Shown piece after piece: positions 16,745 through 25,399 of a stretch of 48,841 nucleotides of DNA. The stretch is from Candidatus Zixiibacteriota bacterium (GTDB lineage: Bacteria; Zixibacteria; MSB-5A5; UBA10806): contig CP070742.1 of the NCBI GenBank assembly GCA_020348065.1, positions 1,005,509 through 1,054,349 of the forward strand, given 5' to 3'. The notes under the pieces were generated by a model. That model did not search any database. It was given only the letters and a program-made list of their open reading frames with translations, and was not told the origin of the DNA. Each line of letters starts with the position of its first letter. The stretch's first letter is position 1. A program made the position numbers and the translations under genes.

Positions 16745-17275
16745 ATGGCGGATGAAATACGGATTGGGCAAAGGGCAATTCGTCTCAAAAACAGCGATAT
16801 AACCGATATGGAGGTTGAGTGTTTTGTTTATTATGCCAGATCGGATTTGAAACTGGGCGCGGGTTACGGCGGCGCGATTGCCGTACGGGGGGGACCGCAG
16901 ATCCAGAAAACGCTCGATGAAATGGCTCCTATTGGTCCATGTGAAGCTGTTATAACCGACGCCGGGGAATTGAAAGCGAAATATATAATTCATGCCAACG
17001 GCCCGAAGTTTCAGGAAGAAGATGCTGAAAGCAAACTGAAAACCACCATATTAAATGCTTTAAGGCTGGCCGATGATAAGGGAATAAGACAGCTCGCGCT
17101 GCCAACGATGGGAACGGGGTTTTACGGCATACCGCTCGATAGAAGCGCGGATGTTTCTCTTAATACCGTAAAAAACTATCTTCAGAATGACACCGGTATA
17201 GAGGAAATTATTTTTTGTGCTATTGATAGTCGTGAATACCTGCCATTTAGAACGCAACTTGATAAAATGGCTTGA
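16745..17275 (+). CDS. Macro-domain protein with altered active-site motif
   Basis: The protein of 176 residues is essentially one macro domain. The N-terminal strand is IRLKNSDIT, the ligand loop is KLGAGYGGAIAVRGGPQIQ, and the second conserved loop is LALPTMGTGFYGIPLD. Macro domains bind ADP-ribose and related nucleotides, and some remove ADP-ribose from proteins. The usual NAAN motif ahead of the first loop, which supplies a key Asn in many hydrolases, is replaced by YYAR. This copy may therefore bind rather than hydrolyse its ligand. It sits between a Cys-rich regulator and a membrane iron-sulfur complex, so sensing of NAD-derived metabolites is an attractive but unproven role. The ATG follows AGGAGACTGAAAC. 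Confidence 0.85.
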   Translation: MADEIRIGQRAIRLKNSDITDMEVECFVYYARSDLKLGAGYGGAIAVRGGPQIQKTLDEMAPIGPCEAVITDAGELKAKYIIHANGPKFQEEDAESKLKTTILNALRLADDKGIRQLALPTMGTGFYGIPLDRSADVSLNTVKNYLQNDTGIEEIIFCAIDSREYLPFRTQLDKMA

Positions 17276-17291
17276 GGGGAGGAGGAATCGT

Positions 17292-17963
17292 ATGGATTTT
17301 CAACATTTCGCGGAACATCGTCTTCAGGAAATCGCCCTGCTCATTATGGCCATTGTATACATTTTACGTTTAAGATGGCTTCTTAAATTTAAGGCGGGAA
17401 AAGAGCGTCAACCCAAGACCGGTTTGCCGGGAACCACCATGAAAAAAGGGATATTGTACTCCTGGGCGAATATTTTCATGCCCTGGGCGATGGAAAGTAC
17501 CAGGGCCAGGTTTTTCATTTATCTCCAATTTGCCTTTTTCCATGTGGGAGTAACCCTGGCGATATTATTATCGTTTTTAATTCCTTATGCACCAGGGCTT
17601 CTGGAGATTTCCGTATTGGTTATCGCGTTTCAAATATTTATCGGTCTGGCATGCGTTATCGGTATACTCAGGATATTGCGTCGGATTAGCAATAAATATA
17701 TGAGGGCAATCAGCACTCCCGATGATTATTTCTCTTTGATTTTATTGACTGTATGGTTTTTCTTTGCCACGTTGTCGGTACCGAATAATGGCGGTACCAT
17801 CCAGCTTATATATTTTCTTCTTACGGCGTTTTTCCTGATTTACGTGCCGTTTAGCAAAATATCGCATTACCTGTATTATCCGTTTACCAGGTATTACTTC
17901 GGAAAAACCATGGGATATCGCGGAACCTATCCGCTGAAACACATTACCCCGCCTCAATCATGA
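17292..17963 (+). CDS. Five-helix membrane subunit of a redox complex (NarI/DsrM/TmcC-like)
   Basis: I take the ATG at 17292 because GGGGAGGA lies just upstream; the frame also opens earlier inside the macro gene. The 223-residue protein has five hydrophobic helices, beginning EIALLIMAIVYILRL and ending FFLIYVPFSKISHYLYY, with histidines near helix edges (FAFFHVG, ISHYL) that could ligate haem b. This is the layout of the quinone-facing cytochrome subunits of NarI, DsrM and TmcC type. Its stop overlaps the ATG of the HdrD-like gene (ATGA at 17960-17963), and paired subunits of this kind are usually encoded that way. It would anchor the cytoplasmic iron-sulfur protein to the membrane and pass electrons to or from the quinone pool. 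Haem binding is inferred. Confidence 0.75.
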   Translation: MDFQHFAEHRLQEIALLIMAIVYILRLRWLLKFKAGKERQPKTGLPGTTMKKGILYSWANIFMPWAMESTRARFFIYLQFAFFHVGVTLAILLSFLIPYAPGLLEISVLVIAFQIFIGLACVIGILRILRRISNKYMRAISTPDDYFSLILLTVWFFFATLSVPNNGGTIQLIYFLLTAFFLIYVPFSKISHYLYYPFTRYYFGKTMGYRGTYPLKHITPPQS

Positions 17964-19744
17964 TTTACCCGGGACTTCAGGACAGGATGGTGAAAAATAT
18001 GGCTAAAAATAATGAAAGATCACATAAGGCACAGGTGGTGCTGGAACGTTTTGAGAAGAAATTAAACAGGCAGATTGTTGGATCGCTTGTGGCCTGCGTT
18101 CATTGCGGCAACTGCACCGATTGCTGTCACTACGTTCTGGCCAATCCCGGTGACACGACTTTCGCGCCCGCTTATAAGGCCGACCAGATTCGCAAGATAT
18201 TTAAAAGGCATTTCGACTGGACCGGCCGCGTTTTGCCGTGGTGGGTCAAGGCCAAATCGGTTTACACCGATGAGGATCTTGAAAATCTCAAAGATATAGT
18301 TTTCGGGAAATGCACCAACTGCAGGCGGTGTTCCATTAACTGCCCCATGGGCGTCGATTACGCCACATTTAACAGGATGGCGAGGGGGCTTCTGGTATCG
18401 GTGGGAATTATGCCCGAGGGCGTTGCCGTGGTAAGTAAGGACCAGTGGGAAATCGGCAACCAGATGGGCGTTCTCAAAGAGGATTACATCGAAACGCTCG
18501 AATGGCTCTCTGAAGAACTTGAAATGGAGATGAACGATCCCGAGGCGGTAATACCTATTGATAAAGAGGATGTAGATATTGTTTACACGATTAATCCGCG
18601 TGAGATAAAATACGATCCTCGCACTATTTCCGACGCGGCCAGGATATTTTACCAGGCGCGGGAAAGCTGGACAATGCCCAGCGACGGCTGGGATATGACC
18701 AATTTCGGTCTATTTTCCGGCGATGATGATCTTGGTGGGGCAGTGGCCGGACGGGTTTATGAAGCCACCAGGAAGCTTAGAGGAAAAAAGTTGGTAATGT
18801 CGGAATGTGGTCATGGATATAGATCCACCAGATGCGAAGGCCCGAACTGGGCAAAAGACGACATCGATTTCGAAATGGAGAGTTCTGTCATCACCATGCT
18901 TGATTACGTAAAAAGCGGCCGAATTAAAATCGATAAAAGCAAAAACGATTCTTCGTATACATTCCACGATTCCTGTAACAACGCGCGCAGCTGCGGTCTT
19001 TTCGATGAACCTCGGGAACTGCTTCAGCTGGCAGTTGATGATTTCAGGGAGATGTATCCCAATCGGGCCGAAAATTATTGCTGCACCGGCGGCGGCGGGG
19101 CCATGTCGATGTCGGAATATTCGGCAAGGAGGCTTAAATCAGCGAAAGTGAAAGCGGACCAGCTTAAGGCCACGGGTGCAAAGTACGTCGTAACCTCCTG
19201 TCATAACTGCGTCGACGGCCTCACTGATGTGATAAAACATTATAAGCTCGATATGCAGGTTACCCAGCTGGTTAACCTTGTGGCCAACGCGCTGGTGGAG
19301 GAAAGAAGGGGCATTCCGGTACCGGAGATACCCGTAGAGGTGAAGCCTGCTGTTTCCCTTAGCGGCAAAAAGATTCTTGTTACCGACGATGAGCCCGACT
19401 TCCTTACATTCCTGACTGCCGTTCTGGAAGATAATGGAGCGTCGGTGCTGACTGCGTCCAATGGTGATGAAGCTATAAGGCTGGCGCTGGCGGAAAAACC
19501 GGATTTGATTACGCTGGATCTATCCATGCCCGGCAAATCCGGTATTGAGACTTTTGAGATTTTACGGAAAGACGATGATACTACGTCGATTCCCGTATGT
19601 ATAATTACCGGCAAGCCCGAGATGAGAAGATTAATATACGAGCGCGCCGTAATCCCGCCAGAGGGTTATGTGGATAAGCCGGTGGACGAGGAAGGGATTC
19701 TGGTTAACGTGAGGAAGACCCTCGAGTTGGTGCATAAAAAATGA
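17960..19744 (+). CDS. HdrD/TmcB-like iron-sulfur protein fused to a response-regulator receiver domain
   Basis: The protein has 594 residues; starts at 17960 (overlapping the upstream stop) or 17999 are both possible. A ferredoxin-like module carries CVHCGNCTDCC (Cys46, 49, 52, 55, 56) and a second motif CTNCRRCSINCP near 116-127. A CCG-type domain follows, with FHDSCNNARSCG, YCCTGGGGAMSMSE and TSCHNCVDGL, as in HdrD, DsrK and TmcB, where it holds the catalytic non-cubane cluster. From about residue 470 to the end is a complete receiver domain: acidic pair Asp476/477, phospho-acceptor Asp520 (LDLSMPG) and Lys in YVDKPVD. The enzyme part would exchange electrons with a thiol/disulfide or carrier in the cytoplasm. 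The receiver implies control by the histidine kinase encoded next. The fusion is uncommon to my knowledge. Confidence 0.85.
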   Translation: MIYPGLQDRMVKNMAKNNERSHKAQVVLERFEKKLNRQIVGSLVACVHCGNCTDCCHYVLANPGDTTFAPAYKADQIRKIFKRHFDWTGRVLPWWVKAKSVYTDEDLENLKDIVFGKCTNCRRCSINCPMGVDYATFNRMARGLLVSVGIMPEGVAVVSKDQWEIGNQMGVLKEDYIETLEWLSEELEMEMNDPEAVIPIDKEDVDIVYTINPREIKYDPRTISDAARIFYQARESWTMPSDGWDMTNFGLFSGDDDLGGAVAGRVYEATRKLRGKKLVMSECGHGYRSTRCEGPNWAKDDIDFEMESSVITMLDYVKSGRIKIDKSKNDSSYTFHDSCNNARSCGLFDEPRELLQLAVDDFREMYPNRAENYCCTGGGGAMSMSEYSARRLKSAKVKADQLKATGAKYVVTSCHNCVDGLTDVIKHYKLDMQVTQLVNLVANALVEERRGIPVPEIPVEVKPAVSLSGKKILVTDDEPDFLTFLTAVLEDNGASVLTASNGDEAIRLALAEKPDLITLDLSMPGKSGIETFEILRKDDDTTSIPVCIITGKPEMRRLIYERAVIPPEGYVDKPVDEEGILVNVRKTLELVHKK

Positions 19745-19772
19745 AAAATCGGTCACTTTTTAAGGCAAAATA

Positions 19773-21239
19773 ATGGAGAATCTACGCCGCCGCTATTCCG
19801 ACAAGATTCTTGACGCTATTCCCGGTTATGTCTCCGTTCAGGATCGTGAGTTCCGACTGACCGCCGCAAATGACGCATTCCGTAAGGATTTCGGGGATAT
19901 CGAGGGAAGGTATTGTTACCAGGTTTACAAGCAGAGGCCGGAAAAATGCGAAAACTGCCCTGTGGAAAGGACCTTTCGTGACGGACAAAAACACCAAGGC
20001 GAGGAAATTGTCCGGACAAATGACGGCAGGGAAGTGCATGTGCTTGTTTATACTACTCCCATAAGGAACGAATCAGGGGAGGTCACGGATGTTATCGAGA
20101 TGTCTACCGATGTAACCGAATTGAAAAACCTTCATAATCAGCTTACAGAAAGCCGTCGGCGCTACAGGCAACTTTTCGAGGAGGTTCCCTGCTTTATTTC
20201 TATACAGGATCGTGACTTGAGGATTGTAGAGGCCAACAGGCTCCACAGGGAGGCGTTCGGAACATCGTACGGCAGCAAATGCTACGAGGTTTATAAACAC
20301 CGTACGGAAGAATGCTATCCGTGTCTTGTGAAAAAAACGTTTGATGATGGAGAGACGCATATTCACGAAGAGGTCGTTACCTCCAAAGCCGGGCAGAAAA
20401 TAAACGTCCTGGTGTCTACAATGCCGATAAAAAATCAAAACGGCGAGATCGAAAGCGTTATCGAAATGAGCATGGATATTACCCAGATAAGACAGTTGCA
20501 GTCGAAACTGGAGTCGATAGGTCTTCTCATCGGCTCGATTTCTCATGGATTGAAGGGATTATTAAGCAGCCTTGACGGTGGGTTTTATCTTGTCAACACC
20601 GGGCTTGAGAAAAATAACGAGGAACGTGTAAAGAAAGGGTGGGAGATAGCCCAGCGAAACGTTGAGCGAATCAGGAGTATGGTGCTCGACATACTTTATT
20701 ACGCCAAAGACAGAGAACCTGCCCGGGAACCGATCTCGGTTTCTGATTTGACTAAAGAGATTTATGGAATAATGACTCCGAAAGCGGAAAAGCTGAATAT
20801 TAAGCTGGAACTCATAAACTATGAAGAGGATGAAATCCTGGAAGCCGATCATAAGGCCATACGATCCATGTTTGTGAATCTTGTCGAAAACTCGCTGGAT
20901 GCTTGTCGGGTTGACGACAAAAAAGACGAGCATAAGGTCGTCATTTCCGCCAGGAATCACCCTGATCTTTTGGAATTTGAAATCGCCGATAACGGTATCG
21001 GAATGGATCAGGAAACGCGCGAGAAAGCGTTCAGTTTATTTTTCTCCTCCAAAGGCACGGAGGGCACCGGGTTGGGTCTTTTTATCGCCAATAAAATCGC
21101 CCAGGAGCATGGCGGGAGCATCGTGGTTGAATCTGAAGAGAACAAGGGAACTCGCTTTCATGTAAAATTGCCGAAAAAACGACTTGAAAAAGATCGAAAA
21201 GAGTTTGATACTGAAGTGGAAGAGGAGGAAAAGGAATAA
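19773..21239 (+). CDS. Soluble histidine kinase with two Cys-motif PAS domains
   Basis: The protein of 488 residues has no membrane helix. Two PAS domains lie at about 10-120 and 128-240. Each contains the same Cys pattern, C-x10-C-x2-C (Cys48/59/62 in the first; CYEVYKHRTEECYPC in the second), which could bind a metal cluster or act as a thiol switch. The phospho-acceptor is His258 in SISHGLKGLL, followed by a HATPase domain with N-box VENSLDACR, G1 DNGIGM and G2 GTGLGLFIANK. It is encoded between two receiver-bearing proteins whose receivers resemble each other, so it probably phosphorylates both. The signal is likely cytoplasmic redox state, given the Cys motifs and neighbours; this is inference. 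Its stop overlaps the ATG of the next gene. Confidence 0.9.
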   Translation: MENLRRRYSDKILDAIPGYVSVQDREFRLTAANDAFRKDFGDIEGRYCYQVYKQRPEKCENCPVERTFRDGQKHQGEEIVRTNDGREVHVLVYTTPIRNESGEVTDVIEMSTDVTELKNLHNQLTESRRRYRQLFEEVPCFISIQDRDLRIVEANRLHREAFGTSYGSKCYEVYKHRTEECYPCLVKKTFDDGETHIHEEVVTSKAGQKINVLVSTMPIKNQNGEIESVIEMSMDITQIRQLQSKLESIGLLIGSISHGLKGLLSSLDGGFYLVNTGLEKNNEERVKKGWEIAQRNVERIRSMVLDILYYAKDREPAREPISVSDLTKEIYGIMTPKAEKLNIKLELINYEEDEILEADHKAIRSMFVNLVENSLDACRVDDKKDEHKVVISARNHPDLLEFEIADNGIGMDQETREKAFSLFFSSKGTEGTGLGLFIANKIAQEHGGSIVVESEENKGTRFHVKLPKKRLEKDRKEFDTEVEEEEKE

Positions 21240-21619
21240 TGGGCGATAGTAAGAAGATACTTGTGGTTGACGATGAGCCTGATATGGTGACCTGGCTGAT
21301 GACTATTTTTGAGGATAACGGCTATGATACCATTTCCGCCGAAAACGGTATTGAGGCATTCGATAAAGCGAAATCAGAACAACCCGATCTGATAACTCTG
21401 GACATTTCGATGGACCAGGAGTCGGGTTTAAAAGCGTTGAGGAATCTTCAGGAATCAGAAGAAACCTCAAATATACCGATAATAATCGTTACCGGGGTCT
21501 CGGTTGATTTAAAGCGGTTCATTGAGCGCAATAAAAAACTCAAATTCCCGGAAGCGTTCCTGGAAAAGCCGATAGATAAAGACGAATTGCTGGATACGGT
21601 AGCGAAGCTTATCGATTGA
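21239..21619 (+). CDS. Single-domain response regulator (receiver only)
   Basis: The 126-residue protein is one CheY-like receiver domain with acidic pair Asp11/Asp12, phospho-acceptor Asp55 (LITLDISM), a conserved Thr in IVTG and Lys in LEKPID. No output domain follows. Its sequence closely parallels the receiver fused to the HdrD-like protein (shared PDLITLD, NGY/NGA and KP[IV]D segments), which suggests duplication of one domain. It may act as a phosphate sink or diffusible copy of the fused receiver. The ATG overlaps the kinase stop, so the two are translationally coupled. Confidence 0.92.
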   Translation: MGDSKKILVVDDEPDMVTWLMTIFEDNGYDTISAENGIEAFDKAKSEQPDLITLDISMDQESGLKALRNLQESEETSNIPIIIVTGVSVDLKRFIERNKKLKFPEAFLEKPIDKDELLDTVAKLID

Positions 21620-22069
21620 CGGTAAGTGAATATATTTTCCCGGCGTTATGATTTGAAAAGTTTTTTGGTCATTTCGCTGCAGTTCTTTAACTTATTGAAT
21701 ATTTAATCCGGGTACGGGATATCCGATAAAACAATATGGCATAACAAGAGTTATAGTTATTCGTATTCGGACCTCCTTCGTTATCAGTTGGTCTTTTCCG
21801 TTTCCGCAGGCCGGAACCTCGCGGGAATAGCATCGACCTGATTTCAATACTTTCTTTGTCGGAATCGTTTTAAGACAGGTCCGGCATTTATCAGAGCGGT
21901 TATCAGCAAATAATAACTCCCGGTTTCGCTCGCATACTTATACCCGATACAACATATCCACATGGTTTATGAACCGATGCGGTATGGTACAACTAAGACG
22001 TCGCGATAAAGGCATCAAATATTTGTCTTATGGCGTCTCGATTTTTTAGAGGTATTTAATAAGAATAGG
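21620..22069. other. Convergent gene-free region
   Basis: It separates the end of the redox-signalling operon (plus strand) from the end of the TauE/SafE gene (minus strand). I see no gene, RNA fold or clear terminator; it is AT-rich with no repeat I can support. Confidence 0.35.
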
Positions 22070-23149
22070 CTAAGCGCCGATGCTACGCAAGACTTCTTGA
22101 ACCTTGCGCCTTTTAGAATAAGCCCTGAATACAGAGTAAAGTATAACTATAACCCCCGATATCCCGCTGGCAAAAAGAATGGCTTTGCTAATAGTGTTTA
22201 GCGCGATGTCGGTATTACCGGTCATATCGATAAAACCAAGCTGGTTCAAATAAACGGGAATATTAACGCCTCTGCTTATTACGCACAGCAATATTATTAT
22301 ACCGGTAACAAGCCTGATTATCCTCTCTTTGACCACTTTGGTTCCATAAGCGCCTATATATATCCCTGTCAATGAACCGCAATAGAGAAGAAACACCAGC
22401 CGGATATCCACGAATCCTCCCCAAGCGTAGTTAATGGCTCCCCAGGCCCCCATGAACATTGCCAGATAAAGCTCCGTTCCTGCGGCCACGGCTGTAGGTA
22501 TGCCGAATATATAGATCATGGCCGGTACGCCGATGAATCCCCCCACCCCTATTGTACCGGCTAAATAACCGGTAAACAAACCGACGACGGCAATAATCCA
22601 GAACGAGAGTTTTACGTCCGCGGTTTTGAATAAAATCATAGGCGGGATCTTTATTCTGGAAAAAAATTCGGCAAGTTTCGTCGACGGCCCCTCTCCCTTT
22701 TCCCTAGTTCTTATAGCATCTCCCAGGATTGATATAGAGACTATCGAAAGCACGAAGACGAAAATAGCGCTGATATAGAGGTCACCGGCGGCGCTACCGG
22801 ACTCCGCGCCATGGCCGTCACCTTTCATGTGAAAAAGAGTTGCATTAAGCCAGACCGCCACGCGGATACCAATAAGGGCGGTGATCAGCATGAAAAGCCC
22901 CAGTTTTTTATCGACATGTCCCAGTTCTCCATGCCTCCTCGATCCCATTAACGCTTTACCGAATTTATGGGTTATGTTTGAGCCGACGGCTATGACTCCC
23001 GGCACTCCCAGGTTCATCATCCCCGGGGTCATGAAGAATGCTCCGCCGCTTCCGATGAAGCCGCTCAATACGCCGCCGATAAATCCCAGTAGAACCACCT
23101 GTATGGCTTCGTTAAAACCGAGAACTAAGAAATTTTCCAAGCCGGGCAT
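22070..23149 (-). CDS. TauE/SafE-family anion permease
   Basis: The protein of 359 residues has about eight membrane helices arranged as two related halves. The first opens with LLGFIGGVLSGFIGSGGAFF and the second with GYLAGTIGVGGFIGVPAMIY; these glycine-rich repeats define the TauE/SafE family, whose members export sulfite, sulfoacetate or other organic anions. A longer loop of about 60 residues joins the halves (EKGEGPSTKLAEFFSRIKIP). It is translated from a strong GGAGGTAATCT site, 14 bases after the kinase-like/BON gene, so the two form an operon. The substrate is unknown, but a sulfur oxyanion is plausible beside so many redox genes. Confidence 0.9.
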   Translation of the reverse strand: MPGLENFLVLGFNEAIQVVLLGFIGGVLSGFIGSGGAFFMTPGMMNLGVPGVIAVGSNITHKFGKALMGSRRHGELGHVDKKLGLFMLITALIGIRVAVWLNATLFHMKGDGHGAESGSAAGDLYISAIFVFVLSIVSISILGDAIRTREKGEGPSTKLAEFFSRIKIPPMILFKTADVKLSFWIIAVVGLFTGYLAGTIGVGGFIGVPAMIYIFGIPTAVAAGTELYLAMFMGAWGAINYAWGGFVDIRLVFLLYCGSLTGIYIGAYGTKVVKERIIRLVTGIIILLCVISRGVNIPVYLNQLGFIDMTGNTDIALNTISKAILFASGISGVIVILYSVFRAYSKRRKVQEVLRSIGA

Positions 23150-23163
23150 AGATTACCTCCGGA

Positions 23164-24684
23164 TTAATCAAGTCTGAATAATCTCAAAATTTGCCTCATG
23201 GAGGAGCCGTAATTATACGCGAAAAGCGGGGTTATTATCAGCACAAATAGTACCGCCAATATTCGCAAGTGGTGAAACTTTTCTCCCGAAAGGAAAATCA
23301 AAATCTCTCGCTGGTAGGTGAAAACGGCCAGGAAGAAAGCCAGGGCGAGGGCGAATGTTATTAACAATTTAAAAACCTGTTTATAACCGAACTTAAATTG
23401 CTCTTCCAGCTCGGAAGTCTCCACGATTGGAATATTCAAGTTATCGCTGAGAAGGTTTTTCATTTCGGCCTTCAACCTGGTTTTGGTGGCCGTTCCTTTG
23501 TTCGTATAAATATCACCGATTACTACCATACTGTAGTTGGTCCTCCTCTGAAGAGTGGAGAGAAGATTTTCGGCGTCACCGTAAAAATTCGAACTGCCCC
23601 CCGAGCATCCCCGCTTTCTAAGCTCATCAAGGCATTTTGACAGCTCTTCATCAATCTTCACATCGGCCGCGGTGTCATCCTCGATTCCGCCGTTTTCTTC
23701 TCCTGACGTTACGATCTCATGTTGAGCGCGCCGATAATCTCCCGGAGAAGAATCTTCAGGTGCCGATGGTGCCGCACTCGACGTCATACTCATGAGTTCC
23801 ACCGCAGCGTCCCACTTTTTTGCAACCTTGATTACACTATTCAGAATCTCCAAACCGGGAGAAAACTTATCCTGTATGAAAAGGACGTTACTCTGCGCAA
23901 TCGTGGTGTGGATTTCTTTTACGCCGCTTACTTTCGATAACACTTCCTTAACGTATGGGGCGACCTCCGCCTGCTGGGGGAGATAGGTAACCTGAACGAC
24001 GCCGTTATTGGCAGTTACTTTAACGTCGGCAAAACTGGTTCTGGGGTCAGTGAGTAATGCGAAATGGGTTTTGCCGCTGAGATAAAGGTTGTTGATGGCT
24101 TTTACGGATGCGGGGGAGAGTTTGAAATCCGGAAGTTCGGCCATGGCGCATAAAGCAGTGGCGGCGTTTTCTGTTCCGGTTTGGTCGAGATTTATGACAA
24201 GGTCATAGTTAAATGGATCGTACCAGTCGATGCCATATAGAAACTTTACCCATTTATCGCGGTCAGCGTCGACATCTCTTATGTATTCCTTTGCTTTCTC
24301 CCGATTGAGGTTTAAACGCTGTATGACAGAATTAATGCGGAATTCAGAATCAGCCAGGACCCTGATTCGGAGGATATTGGGAATTCCGGGCAATAGCATG
24401 TGGCCGGTATGGCCTAAATAAACTATATCTCCCTCCAGGATTTTTTCGCATAGAATCATTGTTATGCAGGCCAGATACTGGTCACGTTCGCGTCCCAATC
24501 GTCTGTATACGCGGGGAGGTTTGACCATCGACGTTTGCAGCTTGCCCACGGGGACACCCAATTTAATCGCCTGTTCTGAGAGGTCTTCACGGCTCATGTA
24601 TTGATAACCGAGTTTCTTGGCCAGATGGCTGGCCAGTTCCTGGCCGCCCGTGAAAGTTCCCCTGGATATCGTGATTACCGACAT
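23164..24684 (-). CDS. Cytidylate kinase-like protein with BON domain and C-terminal membrane helices
   Basis: The 506-residue protein joins several parts. Residues 1-190 resemble the cytidylate kinase-like family (ITISRGTFTGGQELASHLAK, later GHTGHMLLPG). Residues about 215-270 look like a BON domain (VKVTANNGVVQVTYLP, VSGVKEIHTTI). A low-complexity linker (SSAAPSAPEDSSPGD) follows, then a segment with YSMVVIGDI that recalls a universal-stress fold. Two membrane helices lie near the end (LLITFALALAFFLAVFTY, LRILAVLFVLIITPLFAY). The P-loop-like segment lacks a fully standard Walker A, so catalytic activity is uncertain. It precedes and is co-transcribed with the TauE/SafE permease, suggesting a regulatory or sensory role in transport. 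The promoter lies in the dyad at 24753-24794. Confidence 0.75.
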   Translation of the reverse strand: MSVITISRGTFTGGQELASHLAKKLGYQYMSREDLSEQAIKLGVPVGKLQTSMVKPPRVYRRLGRERDQYLACITMILCEKILEGDIVYLGHTGHMLLPGIPNILRIRVLADSEFRINSVIQRLNLNREKAKEYIRDVDADRDKWVKFLYGIDWYDPFNYDLVINLDQTGTENAATALCAMAELPDFKLSPASVKAINNLYLSGKTHFALLTDPRTSFADVKVTANNGVVQVTYLPQQAEVAPYVKEVLSKVSGVKEIHTTIAQSNVLFIQDKFSPGLEILNSVIKVAKKWDAAVELMSMTSSAAPSAPEDSSPGDYRRAQHEIVTSGEENGGIEDDTAADVKIDEELSKCLDELRKRGCSGGSSNFYGDAENLLSTLQRRTNYSMVVIGDIYTNKGTATKTRLKAEMKNLLSDNLNIPIVETSELEEQFKFGYKQVFKLLITFALALAFFLAVFTYQREILIFLSGEKFHHLRILAVLFVLIITPLFAYNYGSSMRQILRLFRLD

Positions 24685-24752
24685 AACCGGTTTCCCGTTA
24701 GATAATTTTCTGCCTTAAAAACTCAATTAATCTTAATTGCCCCAGCAAAATG

Positions 24753-24794
24753 CTTGCAACTCCGAATATATATTATTTATAATAGAGTTGCAAG
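24753..24794. promoter_or_regulatory. Perfect dyad carrying two overlapping, opposed promoters
   Basis: CTTGCAACTC (24753-24762) and GAGTTGCAAG (24785-24794) form a perfect 10-bp inverted repeat around a 22-base AT-rich spacer. On the plus strand TTGCAA (24754-24759) is 18 bases from TATAAT (24778-24783). On the minus strand TTGCAA (24793-24788) is 17 bases from TATATT (24770-24765). Each arm thus serves as a -35 for one direction. The genes served would be the response regulator (24968, plus) and the kinase-like/BON gene (24684, minus). Confidence 0.55.
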
Positions 24795-24967
24795 GAAATA
24801 TCGCGTAAGATTTAGCGGCTTACGCTCCCGGGAAGCCCGTGTAGAAGATTTCCAAGATGGTGGGGACGCATGATTTCGCCTTATATGACCGAATTCCCGG
24901 CGCACGGACGCCGCCGTCAATGTGAATATGAAAAATAACTTAAAGAGCTTCACCCAAGGAGAAAAAT

Positions 24968-25354
24968 TTGCCTGAAAAATTGAAAGTAATGGTTATAGAT
25001 GATGAGCCGATAGTGGGAAAACGGCTGAAACCGGCCCTGGAAAAATCGGGATATGAGGTTGAGGTTTATGAAACGGGCGCTGGCGCCTTGAAACGCATCG
25101 AGGAGAAAGACTTCGATATAGTGGTAACCGACGTAAGGATGGACGAAATAGACGGTATGGATATTTTGGCCAGGGTAACGGCAAAGGCTCCCCGCACAAA
25201 AGTGATCATAATTACCGGCTATGCGACAATCGAACTGGCCCGGGAAGCGTTGGTGAAGGGCGCCTTCGACTTTATTGCAAAGCCCTTTAAACCAGATGAC
25301 CTCAGAGAGATTATACAAAAAGCCGCTTTTGCCTTGAAAGAGGAACAGGAGTGA
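24968..25354 (+). CDS. Single-domain response regulator (receiver only)
   Basis: The 128-residue protein is a receiver domain with acidic pair Asp11/Asp12, phospho-acceptor Asp55 (VVTDVRM), Thr in IIITGY and Lys in IAKPFK. It has no output domain. The start is TTG, chosen because AAGGAG lies 6 bases upstream and the protein then begins directly with the receiver. The gene for a membrane histidine kinase follows 45 bases later, so the two are probably partners. The C-terminal half is echoed in the remnant at 30929-31249. Confidence 0.9.
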   Translation: MPEKLKVMVIDDEPIVGKRLKPALEKSGYEVEVYETGAGALKRIEEKDFDIVVTDVRMDEIDGMDILARVTAKAPRTKVIIITGYATIELAREALVKGAFDFIAKPFKPDDLREIIQKAAFALKEEQE

Positions 25355-25399
25355 TATAAATAGATCATAGGGTCCTATATAGGGAATATTTACCGGATT

